From: Christensenella sp. UBA6880
GTDB taxonomy: Bacteria; Bacillota; Clostridia; Christensenellales; CAG-917
Length of the DNA stretch: 44,229 nt
Direction: 5' to 3'
Assembly: GCA_002449145.1 (NCBI GenBank)
Contig: DKCG01000012.1
Coordinates: forward strand, 1 to 44,229
Under the pieces are notes generated by a model. It saw only the letters and a program-made list of their open reading frames with translations, ran no database searches and was not told the DNA's origin. Below are positions 1 through 7,756 of this stretch, in pieces. Every line of letters begins with the position of its first letter. Position 1 is the first letter of the stretch. Both the position numbers and the translations under genes were made by a program.

Positions 1-251
1 GACTATGTCGCACGCAAGTCTCGGTGACTGCGCCCAAAAGAAAAACACGAGTCGTTGACCGTGTTCCTTGTTTATGTTGCTTTTCGAGACTTGTAGCGAG
101 TGAAACGAGCGTAATAGCGAAGCGAGGTGAGTGTACTCACCAAAGCGTAGCGTTAGTCGGACGGAGTCCGAGTTGCGCATAAATGCGCCGTGCGACTATG
201 TCGCACGCAAGCCTTGGTGACCGCCCAAAAGAAAAACACGAGTCGTTTGAC
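1..251. repeat. Direct repeat pair (1-59 and 194-251) enclosing an array of short hairpins
   Basis: Bases 1-59 and 194-251 are near-identical, with a few substitutions and one-base indels. Between and within them sit consecutive small palindromes: 126-141 (GGTGAGT/ACTCACC), 158-170 (CGGAC/GTCCG), 175-188 (GCGCAT/ATGCGC) and 190-206 (GTGCGAC/GTCGCAC). The second copy runs into the terminator of the minus-strand tRNA-Leu. The first copy carries a degraded version of that terminator, so this may be the scar of a duplicated tRNA tail. No protein-coding gene is supported here. Confidence 0.75.
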
Positions 252-262
252 TCGTGTTTCTT
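232..262 (-). terminator. Rho-independent terminator of tRNA-Leu(GAG)
   Basis: On the minus strand, directly after the tRNA CCA end, a stem (ACACGAGT/ACTCGTGT) with a short loop is followed by a run of T residues. Confidence 0.85.
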
Positions 263-267
263 TTTTG

Positions 268-351
268 TGGTGCGGTCACCGAGACTTGAACTCGGACGGT
301 GTAACCATACGCCCCTCAAACGTACGCGTCTGCCTATTCCGCCATGACCGC
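268..351 (-). tRNA. tRNA-Leu (anticodon GAG)
   Basis: Reading the minus strand, a 7-bp acceptor stem (GCGGTCA/TGACCGC) encloses a D arm, an anticodon stem (TACGT/GCGTA) with loop TTGAGGG (anticodon GAG), a long variable arm typical of class II leucine tRNAs, and a T arm containing GTTCAAGTC. The discriminator A and an encoded CCA end complete it. It reads CUC and CUU codons. Its own terminator follows immediately. Confidence 0.95.
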
Positions 352-455
352 TTAACATTGCCTATTATATGATTAAAAGTCTGGCATTGTCAAGAGGTTT
401 TACACCTAAATTTTGCTAAAGGGCAACATTTTTTTCAAACTCATATATTGTCATT

Positions 456-662
456 ATGAGCGAGAGAACGAGTGGCGGCAACATTCAATCGGACGGCGTG
501 GAGGCGACGTTTTCTTGTATTCCGAGCGACCCTTTGTCGCAAAACGTGCTTGCGAGCGTAATTGCGGATTCGTTTTGCAGAGGAAAATCGAGCGCAGAGA
601 TTGCAAACGTATTGCAGTTTTTGCAAATTTTGTCCTGCCTTATGAAAAATTATTTGATTTGA
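456..662 (+). CDS. Small hypothetical protein (68 aa)
   Basis: The frame encodes a 68-residue protein whose second half (from about residue 26) is hydrophobic and helical, with alternating Leu/Val/Ala positions and two cysteines. Codon choice (GCG, GAG, AAC rich) matches the neighbouring genes, which argues that it is real. A TATATT box lies only about 10 bases before the ATG and there is no clear Shine-Dalgarno site, so the start is uncertain. It vaguely recalls short helical proteins of Clostridia with a late hydrophobic half (DUF6774-like), but this is only an impression. Function unknown. It precedes malQ and its stop lies before the malQ promoter. Confidence 0.4.
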   Translation: MSERTSGGNIQSDGVEATFSCIPSDPLSQNVLASVIADSFCRGKSSAEIANVLQFLQILSCLMKNYLI

Positions 663-674
663 GGATTCTTGCTA

Positions 675-703
675 TTGAATCGAAACGCCGAGTGTGGTAT
701 ATT
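675..703 (+). promoter_or_regulatory. Sigma-A type promoter for malQ
   Basis: TTGAAT at 675-680 and TATATT at 698-703 are separated by exactly 17 bp, about 65 bases before the malQ start. Confidence 0.65.
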
Positions 704-766
704 ATTTATATCGTTTTTGCTCGCGCGACACGAAAAAAATACACTGCGAGCGCAACGTTTTGCACA

Positions 767-2257
767 ATGACTGACAGTTTAGGTTTCAAACGTAAAAGCG
801 GAATGCTTATGGCGGTAAGTTCGCTTCCGAGCGAGTGGGGCATAGGCACTTTCGGCGCGCCTTGCAAGCGTTTTATAGACTTTTTGAGCGCGACCAAAAC
901 CAAGTGTTGGCAGATTTTGCCGCTCAATCCCACCGCATACGGCGATAGTCCTTATCAATCGCCTGCGTCTTTTGCGGGCAATCATTACTATATAAACCCT
1001 CAAACGCTGTATGAAAAAGGTCTGCTCGACGAGAGCGAATTGAAATTCGCTCGCCATATCTGCGAAAAAACCGATTACGGCTGGCTTTTTGAAAACAAAA
1101 CGGCACTTCTCAAAAAGGCGTACGCGCGCTTTAAGCATATCCCGATTTTCGAGCGTTTTTGCGACGAAAACGCGACGTGGCTTGACGATTACGCCTATTT
1201 TATGTCGCTCAAAGAAGCGTTCGGCTACAAGGCGTGGAACGAATGGGATGACGAGTTCCGCATTTACGACAACGCGCAAAATCACAAGAGCGAGTTTGCG
1301 CAAAATATCGATTTTTGGAAGTTCGTGCAGTTCGAGTTTTTCACGGAATGGAACGACGTTCGCGAATACGCCCATTCGAAAGATATAACTATCGTAGGGG
1401 ATATGCCCATTTACGTCGCGTACGACTCGGCGGACGTATGGTGCAATCCGTCTATGTTCCTTTTGGACGAGGATTTGAATCCCACCGTCGTTGCGGGCTG
1501 TCCGCCCGACGCATACGCCGAAGACGGTCAACTTTGGGGCAATCCTATCTACGACTACGACAAAATGCAAGAGGACGGCTACGAGTGGTGGATCGAGCGC
1601 ATAAAGCAAAGTTTCAAGATGTACGACATCTTGCGTATCGACCATTTCAGAGGATTTGCAGGCTATTTCGTCATCAAAAACGGCGAAAAAACCGCAAAAG
1701 ACGGCAAGTGGAAAGTTGGCCCGGGCGAAAAACTTTTCGACGAAGTGAATCGCCGTATGCCCGGGGCGAAAATTATTGCGGAAGACTTAGGACACATCAC
1801 CGACGACGTGCGCGAATTGCTTGCGTATTGCGGTTATCCCGGAATGAAAGTTCTGCAATTTGCGTTCTCTAACGACGACAACGAGTATCTGCCGAGAATG
1901 TACAAGGACGGCAATTGCGTGGTGTACACGGGCTCGCACGACGCCGATTGCACGTATTCGTGGTGCAAAACCCTCAAAGGCGACCAACTTGCCCGATTCA
2001 AAAAGGAATGTCTGCGCCTTTGCGGCGGCGCGAACAGAACGTACGCAATGATAAACCTTGCGTTCGGTTCAATCGCAAATCTGGCAATCGTTCCGTTGCA
2101 GGACTGGCTGTTGCTTTCAAACGAGAAGGGAAGAATGAACACGCCGTCCGTTGCGCAAGGCAACTGGGTGTGGCGCGCCCCGAAGAACTATGACAGCCCC
2201 GAACTTATCGAGAGAATAAAAAAGACGAACAAACAATTCAAGAGAGAAAATTGCTGA
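767..2257 (+). CDS. malQ: 4-alpha-glucanotransferase (amylomaltase)
   Basis: This 496-aa protein has the usual length of GH77 amylomaltases. The enzyme transfers alpha-1,4-glucan segments between maltodextrins in the cytoplasm, feeding maltose and glycogen metabolism. The N-terminus has the family signature around SSLPSEWGIGTFG. Further conserved stretches are ILPLNPT near residue 50, GDMPIYVAYDSADVW (middle), LRIDHFRGFAGYF, which carries the catalytic nucleophile Asp, IAEDLG with the acid/base Glu, and YTGSHD near the transition-state-stabilising Asp. The open frame extends upstream, but homology begins at MTDSLGFKRKSG. I therefore chose the ATG at 767, although its ribosome-binding site is weak. 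It is monocistronic behind the promoter at 675. A GC hairpin starts at the stop codon. Confidence 0.93.
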   Translation: MTDSLGFKRKSGMLMAVSSLPSEWGIGTFGAPCKRFIDFLSATKTKCWQILPLNPTAYGDSPYQSPASFAGNHYYINPQTLYEKGLLDESELKFARHICEKTDYGWLFENKTALLKKAYARFKHIPIFERFCDENATWLDDYAYFMSLKEAFGYKAWNEWDDEFRIYDNAQNHKSEFAQNIDFWKFVQFEFFTEWNDVREYAHSKDITIVGDMPIYVAYDSADVWCNPSMFLLDEDLNPTVVAGCPPDAYAEDGQLWGNPIYDYDKMQEDGYEWWIERIKQSFKMYDILRIDHFRGFAGYFVIKNGEKTAKDGKWKVGPGEKLFDEVNRRMPGAKIIAEDLGHITDDVRELLAYCGYPGMKVLQFAFSNDDNEYLPRMYKDGNCVVYTGSHDADCTYSWCKTLKGDQLARFKKECLRLCGGANRTYAMINLAFGSIANLAIVPLQDWLLLSNEKGRMNTPSVAQGNWVWRAPKNYDSPELIERIKKTNKQFKRENC

Positions 2258-2406
2258 CAACTTAATGCAAGTTGTCGGCAGCGATATCGTCGCTACGCAA
2301 CGGTGATATCCTCTATGCTCGGATGGAATCCACACTGCGTGTGGGAAAATTCAAATATGCCATAACCCAAACGAAGTTTGGATATCATCGTGCAGAATTG
2401 CACGAT
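2253..2406. repeat. Intergenic array of small hairpins
   Basis: Successive palindromes follow malQ: 2256-2276 (GACAACTT/AAGTTGTC, starting in the malQ stop), 2331-2343 (CACAC/GTGTG), 2367-2381 (CCAAAC/GTTTGG) and 2387-2406 (ATCGTGCA/TGCACGAT). The 29 bases at 2364-2392 are identical to 14427-14455, which identifies a dispersed repeat family in this genome. No gene is seen here. Confidence 0.75.
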
Positions 2407-2435
2407 ATCATCGCAAACCAATATAATTAAGACAA

Positions 2436-2468
2436 AAATAAAAGCACTCGTCGAGTGCTTTTATTTTT
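2436..2468. terminator. Bidirectional terminator between malQ and dhaKL
   Basis: The stem AAAAGCACTCG/CGAGTGCTTTT has A-rich and T-rich flanks, so it works for the rightward malQ transcript and the leftward glycerol transcript. Confidence 0.85.
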
Positions 2469-2487
2469 GCGTTTATGCGTTTAGATT

Positions 2488-4314
2488 TTACATTTTTGCG
2501 ATGTACGCCGCAAGTTCGTTGAAGATTACGTCAAGACCGTGTGCGCCTGCGTCGGGATAACCGATTGAACGCTCGCCCACCGTGCCCGCTCTGCCGAGAG
2601 TTGCAACGTGAGTCTTGGTTGCTTCTGCGCCTTCGTGTGCCGCCTTTGCGCCGAGGTCGAGACCTTCTTGCAATTTCTTGCCTTCTTCTGCCGCTTTGGT
2701 GAGAGCCATTGCGCAAGGTTTGAGAGCGTCAACGAGCGTCTTGTCGCCGATTTCTGCGCCCTTACCGAAGGACTTTTTGCCCGTTTCGTACACGCCGCGA
2801 TTTGCTTCGGTGAAGAGAAGCGCAATATCTTTGAGATTTACTTCTTTCTTGCCAAGCATTGCTTTGCCCGCGTATTTGAATGCAGAACCCCAGATAGGGC
2901 CTGACGCGCCGCCGCAGTATTCTTTTATGATTTCGCTGCAACTTACGAGGAACTGACCGATGTCGCCTTTCTTTCTGGTTGCCCAGTCTGCTTTGAGTTG
3001 TCTGAAACCTTTTGCGATTGACATACCGAAGTCGCCGTCGCCCATTTTGTCTGCTTCGCAGAAGGGAACTTCGTTTTCGATGACGATGTCTGCCATCTTG
3101 TCTACGATTTGGACGAATGCCGCCGTATTGATGGTTTCACCGACGACGGGTTTGCCTTCGACTTCGTAAACCGCATTGTCTTCTGCTTCCGATTGTGCGA
3201 CTTTCTTTGCCACATTGGCTTGAGTGTGTTCTTGCGGAACGTAACCGAGCGCTCTGCCGATTGCTTGCACTGCTTCGAGAGCCGCTTCCGCTTGTTCGCT
3301 CATTGCCGCGCCCCAAGTGAGTGCGGGCGTGCAAACGGGGTAGTCTACGAGTGCTTTGAGTTCGCTGTCCACTCTCAACACGGAAATAGACGCGCCTGCC
3401 ATATCGATGGACGTCATAAAGTTGCCGACGAGAGTGCGGTGAATCTTGATTCCGTCTGCGTTCAATGCCTTCGTTACGGAATTGTTGAGGATATAGAGTT
3501 CTTGAAGCGGTGTGCCGCCGAAACCGTTGATGAGAAGCACGATTTCTTCGCCTTTTTGAAGTTTGAGGTCTTCTTCGAGGTCGGTGAGGATACGTCTTGA
3601 CAAATCGTCGCAGAACGTGCCCGTCGAGTAGTCGATTTTCTCGCGGAAACGACCGGGTTCGCCGTGAATGCCAACGCCGAATTCCATTTCGTCGTCGCCG
3701 ATTTCAAAAGTGGGGTGACCTGCCGCCGGAACGGTGCAACTGGTGAATGCAAAACCGAAAGAACGAACGTTGTCGATAACTTTGTTTGCAACCGCCTTGA
3801 CTTCTTCGAGGCTCTTGCCTTGTTCTGCCGCCGCACCTGCGCACTTATGCACCAAAACCGTGCCTGCAACGCCTCTGCGACCGACGGTATAGAGAGAGTC
3901 TTTGACTGCGATGTCGTCGTTGACGTACACTGCGTCCACTCTGATTCCGTCGTCTTGAGCGTCGCTCATAGCGTTGTTGAAGTTCATACAATCGCCCGAG
4001 TAGTTTTTGACGATGAGAAGCACGCCTTTATCCGTTGCGCATTGTTTGATTGCGTTGTAAACCTGAACTTGAGAGGGGGAAGCAAAGACGTCGCCGCAAA
4101 CTGCCGCGTCGAGCATACCTTTGCCTACGAAACCTGCGTGAGCGGGTTCGTGACCGCTGCCGCCGCCCGAAATGAGGCTGACTTTTGCGTCGTTGATGTC
4201 TTTCTTTTTGACGACTTTATATTTTTCGACAAATTCGAGTTCGGGATGTGCTGCGGCAAGTCCGTGACACATATCGTACACGAAACTTTGAGCCGTATTC
4301 ATAATTTTCTTCAT
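2488..4314 (-). CDS. ATP-dependent dihydroxyacetone kinase (DhaK-DhaL fusion)
   Basis: This 608-aa cytoplasmic enzyme phosphorylates dihydroxyacetone to DHAP. The N-terminal DhaK domain (about 1-335) has GGGSGHEPAH at 50-59 and the substrate-binding His at about 217 in GIHGEPG. The C-terminal DhaL domain (about 390-608) has the Mg-ATP aspartate cluster at 422-428 (DKMGDGD), GGASG near 468 and a conserved end around DAGAHG. Having both domains in one chain is typical of the ATP-dependent class, as opposed to the PTS-dependent DhaKLM system, and no DhaM is present. The start is set by AAGGAG six bases before ATG. It lies downstream of gldA in the same direction, so glycerol goes to dihydroxyacetone and then to DHAP. 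A terminator-like hairpin between them suggests partly separate expression. Confidence 0.95.
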   Translation of the reverse strand: MKKIMNTAQSFVYDMCHGLAAAHPELEFVEKYKVVKKKDINDAKVSLISGGGSGHEPAHAGFVGKGMLDAAVCGDVFASPSQVQVYNAIKQCATDKGVLLIVKNYSGDCMNFNNAMSDAQDDGIRVDAVYVNDDIAVKDSLYTVGRRGVAGTVLVHKCAGAAAEQGKSLEEVKAVANKVIDNVRSFGFAFTSCTVPAAGHPTFEIGDDEMEFGVGIHGEPGRFREKIDYSTGTFCDDLSRRILTDLEEDLKLQKGEEIVLLINGFGGTPLQELYILNNSVTKALNADGIKIHRTLVGNFMTSIDMAGASISVLRVDSELKALVDYPVCTPALTWGAAMSEQAEAALEAVQAIGRALGYVPQEHTQANVAKKVAQSEAEDNAVYEVEGKPVVGETINTAAFVQIVDKMADIVIENEVPFCEADKMGDGDFGMSIAKGFRQLKADWATRKKGDIGQFLVSCSEIIKEYCGGASGPIWGSAFKYAGKAMLGKKEVNLKDIALLFTEANRGVYETGKKSFGKGAEIGDKTLVDALKPCAMALTKAAEEGKKLQEGLDLGAKAAHEGAEATKTHVATLGRAGTVGERSIGYPDAGAHGLDVIFNELAAYIAKM

Positions 4315-4400
4315 AATAATCTCCTTATTTGCCGCGCCGAAAGGGAAGAATACTCAAAAGGATATATCGATTTTTGTATTTTACAATAAATACATAACTA

Positions 4401-4442
4401 CGATATTCACGCGCGCGTATTACGCGTTAGGTGAAAATATCG
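4401..4442. repeat. Possible third copy of the TCA/TTAGG structured repeat
   Basis: The core TCA (4407-4409), CGCG, nine-base loop, CGCG, TTAGG (4427-4431) lies inside an outer CGATAT/ATATCG pairing. It shares the unpaired TCA and TTAGG elements with the better copies at 11417-11543 and 19465-19571. Here it sits in the dhaKL leader region rather than directly after a gene. Confidence 0.45.
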
Positions 4443-4489
4443 ATATTCTATCCGCATATTCTGCGCTTTAAGCACGGTTTTTTATAAGA

Positions 4490-4515
4490 CACACCCTTGC
4501 TTTTGCAAGGGTGTG
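4490..4515 (-). terminator. Hairpin after gldA
   Basis: A perfect 11-bp stem (CACACCCTTGC/GCAAGGGTGTG) with a TTTT loop lies just past the gldA stop. The T tract on the minus strand is weak (TCTTAT then A-rich), so read-through into dhaKL is possible. Confidence 0.6.
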
Positions 4516-4525
4516 CGCTTTTCAA

Positions 4526-5710
4526 TTAGTGGCAGCATTCGCAGTCGCAGCCGTATCTGAAATCGTGACCGATTTTGTCTGCCGCTTTGATTGCCGCGAT
4601 AACCATATCTTCCGTTACGGGGAAGGGCATATTGTGGATGGATTCGTCGGGGATGCAAGTCTTTGCAGCAACGATCTTGTATTCTTCTTCGGTGAGTTCT
4701 TCTCTGATGACTTCGCCCGTGCGCGGATTCGTCATAAGGTCGTGCAAGCAGACGGGAAGACCGACTTCGTCGCAGAAGTTGAGAACTTCGTAGAGTTCTT
4801 CTTCGGGGCTGTTTTCAAGCACGAGTTGGCAAATCGTGCCGAATGCGACGACTTCGCCGTGCATACAGCAAGAGTGAATGTCGTGGATTGCAGTCAAACC
4901 GTCGTGGATTGCGTGCGCAGCGGCAAGACCGCCCGATTCGAATCCGAGACCGGAAAGAAGAATGTTGGTTTCGACGATTTTTTCAAAAGCGGGGGTTACG
5001 ACGTTGCAGTCGCAAGCGACTTTTGCTTTTGCGCCGTCGCTGATGAGGTTGCGATAGCAAAGTTCGGCAAGCGCAGCGGCTGTGTAGGTGCCGTAGCCGA
5101 GAAGCGTGCCTTTCTTTCTGTCTGCGCCGCAGGGAAGACCCGCGTTGACGTTGGATACGCTGTTGACGTTTGCTCTTGCCTCGAAGTAGGTGGAAAGAGC
5201 GTCGCCCATACCGCTTACGAGGAAGCGAGTCGGTGCGTTTGCGACGACGTTGAGGTCGATAAGAACGACGGACGGGCTTTGACGGAAGTATGCGTAATCG
5301 TCAAATTCGTGATTGTCGGTGTAAAGAACCGCGGAGTGGGAAGTCGGAGCGTCCGTTGCCGCGATGGTGGGGCAGATGATGAGAGCATTGCCTGCCGCAA
5401 CGCACTTTGACGTGTCGATTGCTTTGCCGCCGCCAAGACCGATGGTGCAGTTGCACTTGTTTGCTTTTGCAAATTCTTGCAACGCTTTCACGACCGTGCG
5501 TGAACATTCGCCCTTAAAGAGGTCGCAGGAAACGAATTCGACGCCGTATTTCTTTTGGGTCGCTTCGAGTTTTTCTTTGACGAGGTTGAGAGCAAACGGG
5601 TCGGCGATAAGAAGCGCTTTCTTACCGAAGGTTTTTACAAAATAACCAAGGTTCAACAATTCGTTTTCGCCTTGAACGTACTTTGTGGGACAAATAAATG
5701 CTTTTCTCAT
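4526..5710 (-). CDS. gldA: Glycerol dehydrogenase (iron-containing ADH family)
   Basis: This 394-aa protein is an NAD-dependent glycerol dehydrogenase that oxidises glycerol to dihydroxyacetone. The nucleotide-binding half has GLGGGKAIDT near 91-100 and TIAATDAPTS near 115. The metal-binding residues expected from the family are Asp170 (GMGDALSTYFEA), His266 (GLAAAHAIHDGL) and His284 (MHGEVVAFG). Length is slightly above the usual ~365-370. The C-terminus ends in CDCECCH, a cysteine and histidine tail that could bind metal, which is unusual. AAGGAG precedes the ATG and a TTGAAT-17-TATAAT promoter lies upstream. It works with the adjacent dihydroxyacetone kinase. Confidence 0.93.
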   Translation of the reverse strand: MRKAFICPTKYVQGENELLNLGYFVKTFGKKALLIADPFALNLVKEKLEATQKKYGVEFVSCDLFKGECSRTVVKALQEFAKANKCNCTIGLGGGKAIDTSKCVAAGNALIICPTIAATDAPTSHSAVLYTDNHEFDDYAYFRQSPSVVLIDLNVVANAPTRFLVSGMGDALSTYFEARANVNSVSNVNAGLPCGADRKKGTLLGYGTYTAAALAELCYRNLISDGAKAKVACDCNVVTPAFEKIVETNILLSGLGFESGGLAAAHAIHDGLTAIHDIHSCCMHGEVVAFGTICQLVLENSPEEELYEVLNFCDEVGLPVCLHDLMTNPRTGEVIREELTEEEYKIVAAKTCIPDESIHNMPFPVTEDMVIAAIKAADKIGHDFRYGCDCECCH

Positions 5711-5751
5711 AACAATCTCCTTTTCATAAGGTTATTTTTTAATGTAAAAAC

Positions 5752-5780
5752 ATTATATATCGAACAAATTAATAATTCAA
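5752..5780 (-). promoter_or_regulatory. Sigma-A promoter for gldA
   Basis: On the minus strand TTGAAT (5780-5775), a 17-bp spacer and a perfect TATAAT (5757-5752) lie about 42 bases before the gldA start. Confidence 0.8.
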
Positions 5781-5893
5781 TACCCAAAATGCTAAAATAT
5801 GGGAATTTTTGCAAAATTTTTCAAAAAAACGTTGATTTTGAAGCACTACGAGCGGAAATTTCATAAAATTTTAATGTTTTTTGCAAAAAAAAG

Positions 5894-5921
5894 TTGAATA
5901 ATTTGAAAATGCGCTTATAAT
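5894..5921 (+). promoter_or_regulatory. Candidate promoter for nadE
   Basis: TTGAAT (5894-5899), a 16-bp spacer and TATAAT (5916-5921) lie in an AT-rich divergent region between gldA and nadE. Confidence 0.65.
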
Positions 5922-6152
5922 AAAAACCAATAAAAAACGGCAAAAAAACCGCAAAAAACGCGGCAAAATTTTTGTCGGAAACAAGGCAATAAACGCTACG
6001 GATAATTTGCAGAAAGAACCGCATGCGCACTGTGAGAAATCTGAGAGAAAAACCGCAAAACTCACAGCATGTATTTTGCAGAAAACGATGCGGACAATCC
6101 GCAGAAAAATAAATTTTATTCAACGAAAAACAACGAAAAACAAGGAGGTCGT
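5922..6152 (+). other. Long structured 5' leader of nadE
   Basis: About 230 untranslated bases separate the promoter from nadE. They contain nested pairing: CTGTGAG (starting near 6029) with CTCACAG (near 6060), flanked by two TTTGCAG boxes, then GCGGA-caa-TCCGC near 6090. It matches no riboswitch I can recognise. It could be a regulatory leader that senses the NAD pathway, which is inference only. Confidence 0.35.
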
Positions 6153-6899
6153 ATGGACGTTCAAACTTCAATTCAAAAACGTGTGGAATGGATAAGAAAA
6201 ATCCTTTCCGAATCGGGCGCAAAAGGTATCATTTACGGCAACAGCGGCGGCAAAGACTGCACCCTCGTCGGCGCGCTTTGCAAACTCGCAACCGACAACG
6301 TACTCGGCGTTATTATGCCTTGTCAATCTTCGCAAAACTACGGCAGTGACCGCGACGACGCTTTGAGAGCGGGCAAGCATTTCGGCATACAGCAAATCGA
6401 AATCGACCTCACAAAAACAAAAGAAGCACTCGTTGTGGCTTTGGGTGACGAATTCACGCGCGACAACGCGGGCGAAGCGAACTTGAAAATGGCAAACGTC
6501 AACATCAATCCTCGTCTTCGTATGACCACGCTTTACGCTTTGGGACAAGCGCGCGGCTATCTTGTCGCAGGCACGGGCAACCTTGACGAAGCAACTCTCG
6601 GCTACTTCACCAAGTGGGGCGACGGCGCACACGATTTCAATCCCATTGCGGACTTGACCGTCGGCGAGATATACGAACATCTCAGAGCATTGAAAGCACC
6701 CTCGACCATCATCGAGAAAGCACCGTCCGCCGGACTTTATCAAGGTCAGACCGACGAATCCGAACTCGGCATCAAGTACGCCGACGTCGATAAATATCTG
6801 CGCGGCGAGCAGATTCCCGAAGAAGTGAAAGAAAAAATCGAAAAAGCAAAAACGAGAGCGTTGCACAAAGCGTGTATGCCTCGCAAATATCCCGACTGA
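6153..6899 (+). CDS. nadE: NAD synthetase, ammonia-dependent
   Basis: This 248-aa protein converts nicotinate adenine dinucleotide, ATP and ammonia to NAD, the final step of the pathway. The ATP-pyrophosphatase loop SGGKDC is at 31-36, with Cys in place of the common Ser. Conserved stretches LGQARGYLVAGTGNLDEATLGYFTKWGDGAHD (about 128-160) and PIADLTVGEIY match NadE. No glutaminase (nitrilase) domain is fused, so it should use free ammonia. The frame stays open upstream, but the strong AAGGAGG six bases before ATG 6153 and family alignment fix the start. It has a long leader and its own terminator. It sits beside NAD-dependent enzymes (gldA and the hydrogenase). Confidence 0.94.
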   Translation: MDVQTSIQKRVEWIRKILSESGAKGIIYGNSGGKDCTLVGALCKLATDNVLGVIMPCQSSQNYGSDRDDALRAGKHFGIQQIEIDLTKTKEALVVALGDEFTRDNAGEANLKMANVNINPRLRMTTLYALGQARGYLVAGTGNLDEATLGYFTKWGDGAHDFNPIADLTVGEIYEHLRALKAPSTIIEKAPSAGLYQGQTDESELGIKYADVDKYLRGEQIPEEVKEKIEKAKTRALHKACMPRKYPD

Positions 6900-6965
6900 G
6901 ACGATATCGATAAGATAACTTTTACCTCAACCGCGCCGAATCCGGCGATAGACTTTATACAATAT

Positions 6966-7037
6966 AAACACGGCTAAATCGAAATTATGTGAATTTGCAG
7001 ACATTAATTTTGATTTTGCCGTGTTTTTCATTTTTTT
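6966..7037 (+). terminator. nadE terminator (long hairpin)
   Basis: AAACACGGC at 6966-6974 pairs with GCCGTGTTT near 7018-7026, with further TAAATC/GATTT pairing inside. It is followed by TTTTTCATTTTTTT. Confidence 0.75.
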
Positions 7038-7200
7038 GCGGAAAAATTCATGCGCAAAACATCTAAAAATCAAATTTCGACAAATACGCATGTTTGCTGC
7101 CGTCTGCCACAATCGTTGGATGAGGATAATATCGGTTCGATGTCGGCGGGTACCATAGCATAATAATATCGATACATAAATATAAATATCAAATTATCTA

Positions 7201-7229
7201 TTGCGCAAGGGGCGATTTTATGTTAAACT
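7201..7229 (+). promoter_or_regulatory. Candidate promoter of the hydrogenase operon
   Basis: TTGCGC (7201-7206), a 17-bp spacer and TAAACT (7224-7229) lie about 40 bases before hydC. The 300-base gap upstream otherwise holds only the nadE terminator and AT-rich sequence. Confidence 0.5.
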
Positions 7230-7270
7230 TTGAAAGGTTATCATTATTCAATTACAAAGGAGGGCTACAA

Positions 7271-7753
7271 ATGGCTCATTTAAGCGAAGCGGCGGTTGCG
7301 CAAATCAATGCGATTTGTGACAGATACGTCGGCGAAAACACGCCTCTTATGATGATTTTGAGCGACATTCAAAAGGAATACGGCTATATTCCTCTCGAAG
7401 TGCAAGAAATCGTTTCGGAGAGGACGGGCATTTCCGTTGCCGAAATCTACGGCGTGGTGACGTTCTATTCCTTCTTCTCTTTGACACCGAAGGGAAAATA
7501 CGTTATCGGTTGCTGTTTAGGCACGGCTTGCTATGTTAAGGGTGCGCAACAAGTTATCGACAAATTCAGCGAAATCCTCGGCATCAAACCGGGTGAAACC
7601 ACCAAAGACGGTTTGTTCACCATCGACGCTTTGCGTTGCATCGGCGCATGCGGAATCGCACCTGCTGTTTCTATCAACGGTCAGGTGTATCCCAAAGTTT
7701 CCGTGAACGCAGTTCCCGGTATCATCGACGATTACAGAGCGAAGGAGGACTGA
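7271..7753 (+). CDS. hydC: [FeFe]-hydrogenase gamma subunit, NuoE-like [2Fe-2S] protein
   Basis: This 160-aa thioredoxin-fold [2Fe-2S] protein belongs to the NuoE/HydC/HymA family. The N-terminal helical part (about 1-75) carries the typical LMMILSDIQKEYGYIP motif. Four cluster ligands are visible as CCLGTACYVKG and CIGACGIAP. In trimeric NAD(H)-linked hydrogenases this subunit passes electrons to the NuoF-like subunit. ATG 7271 is chosen because AAAGGAGGG precedes it, and an upstream in-frame ATG lacks a site. Three bases separate it from hydB, and the next gap is 12 bases, so the three genes form one operon. Confidence 0.94.
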   Translation: MAHLSEAAVAQINAICDRYVGENTPLMMILSDIQKEYGYIPLEVQEIVSERTGISVAEIYGVVTFYSFFSLTPKGKYVIGCCLGTACYVKGAQQVIDKFSEILGIKPGETTKDGLFTIDALRCIGACGIAPAVSINGQVYPKVSVNAVPGIIDDYRAKED

Positions 7754-7756
7754 GTT

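Noticed and set aside
779..1645. 288-aa minus-strand frame opposite malQ
   Set aside because: Shadow of malQ, with no start signals.
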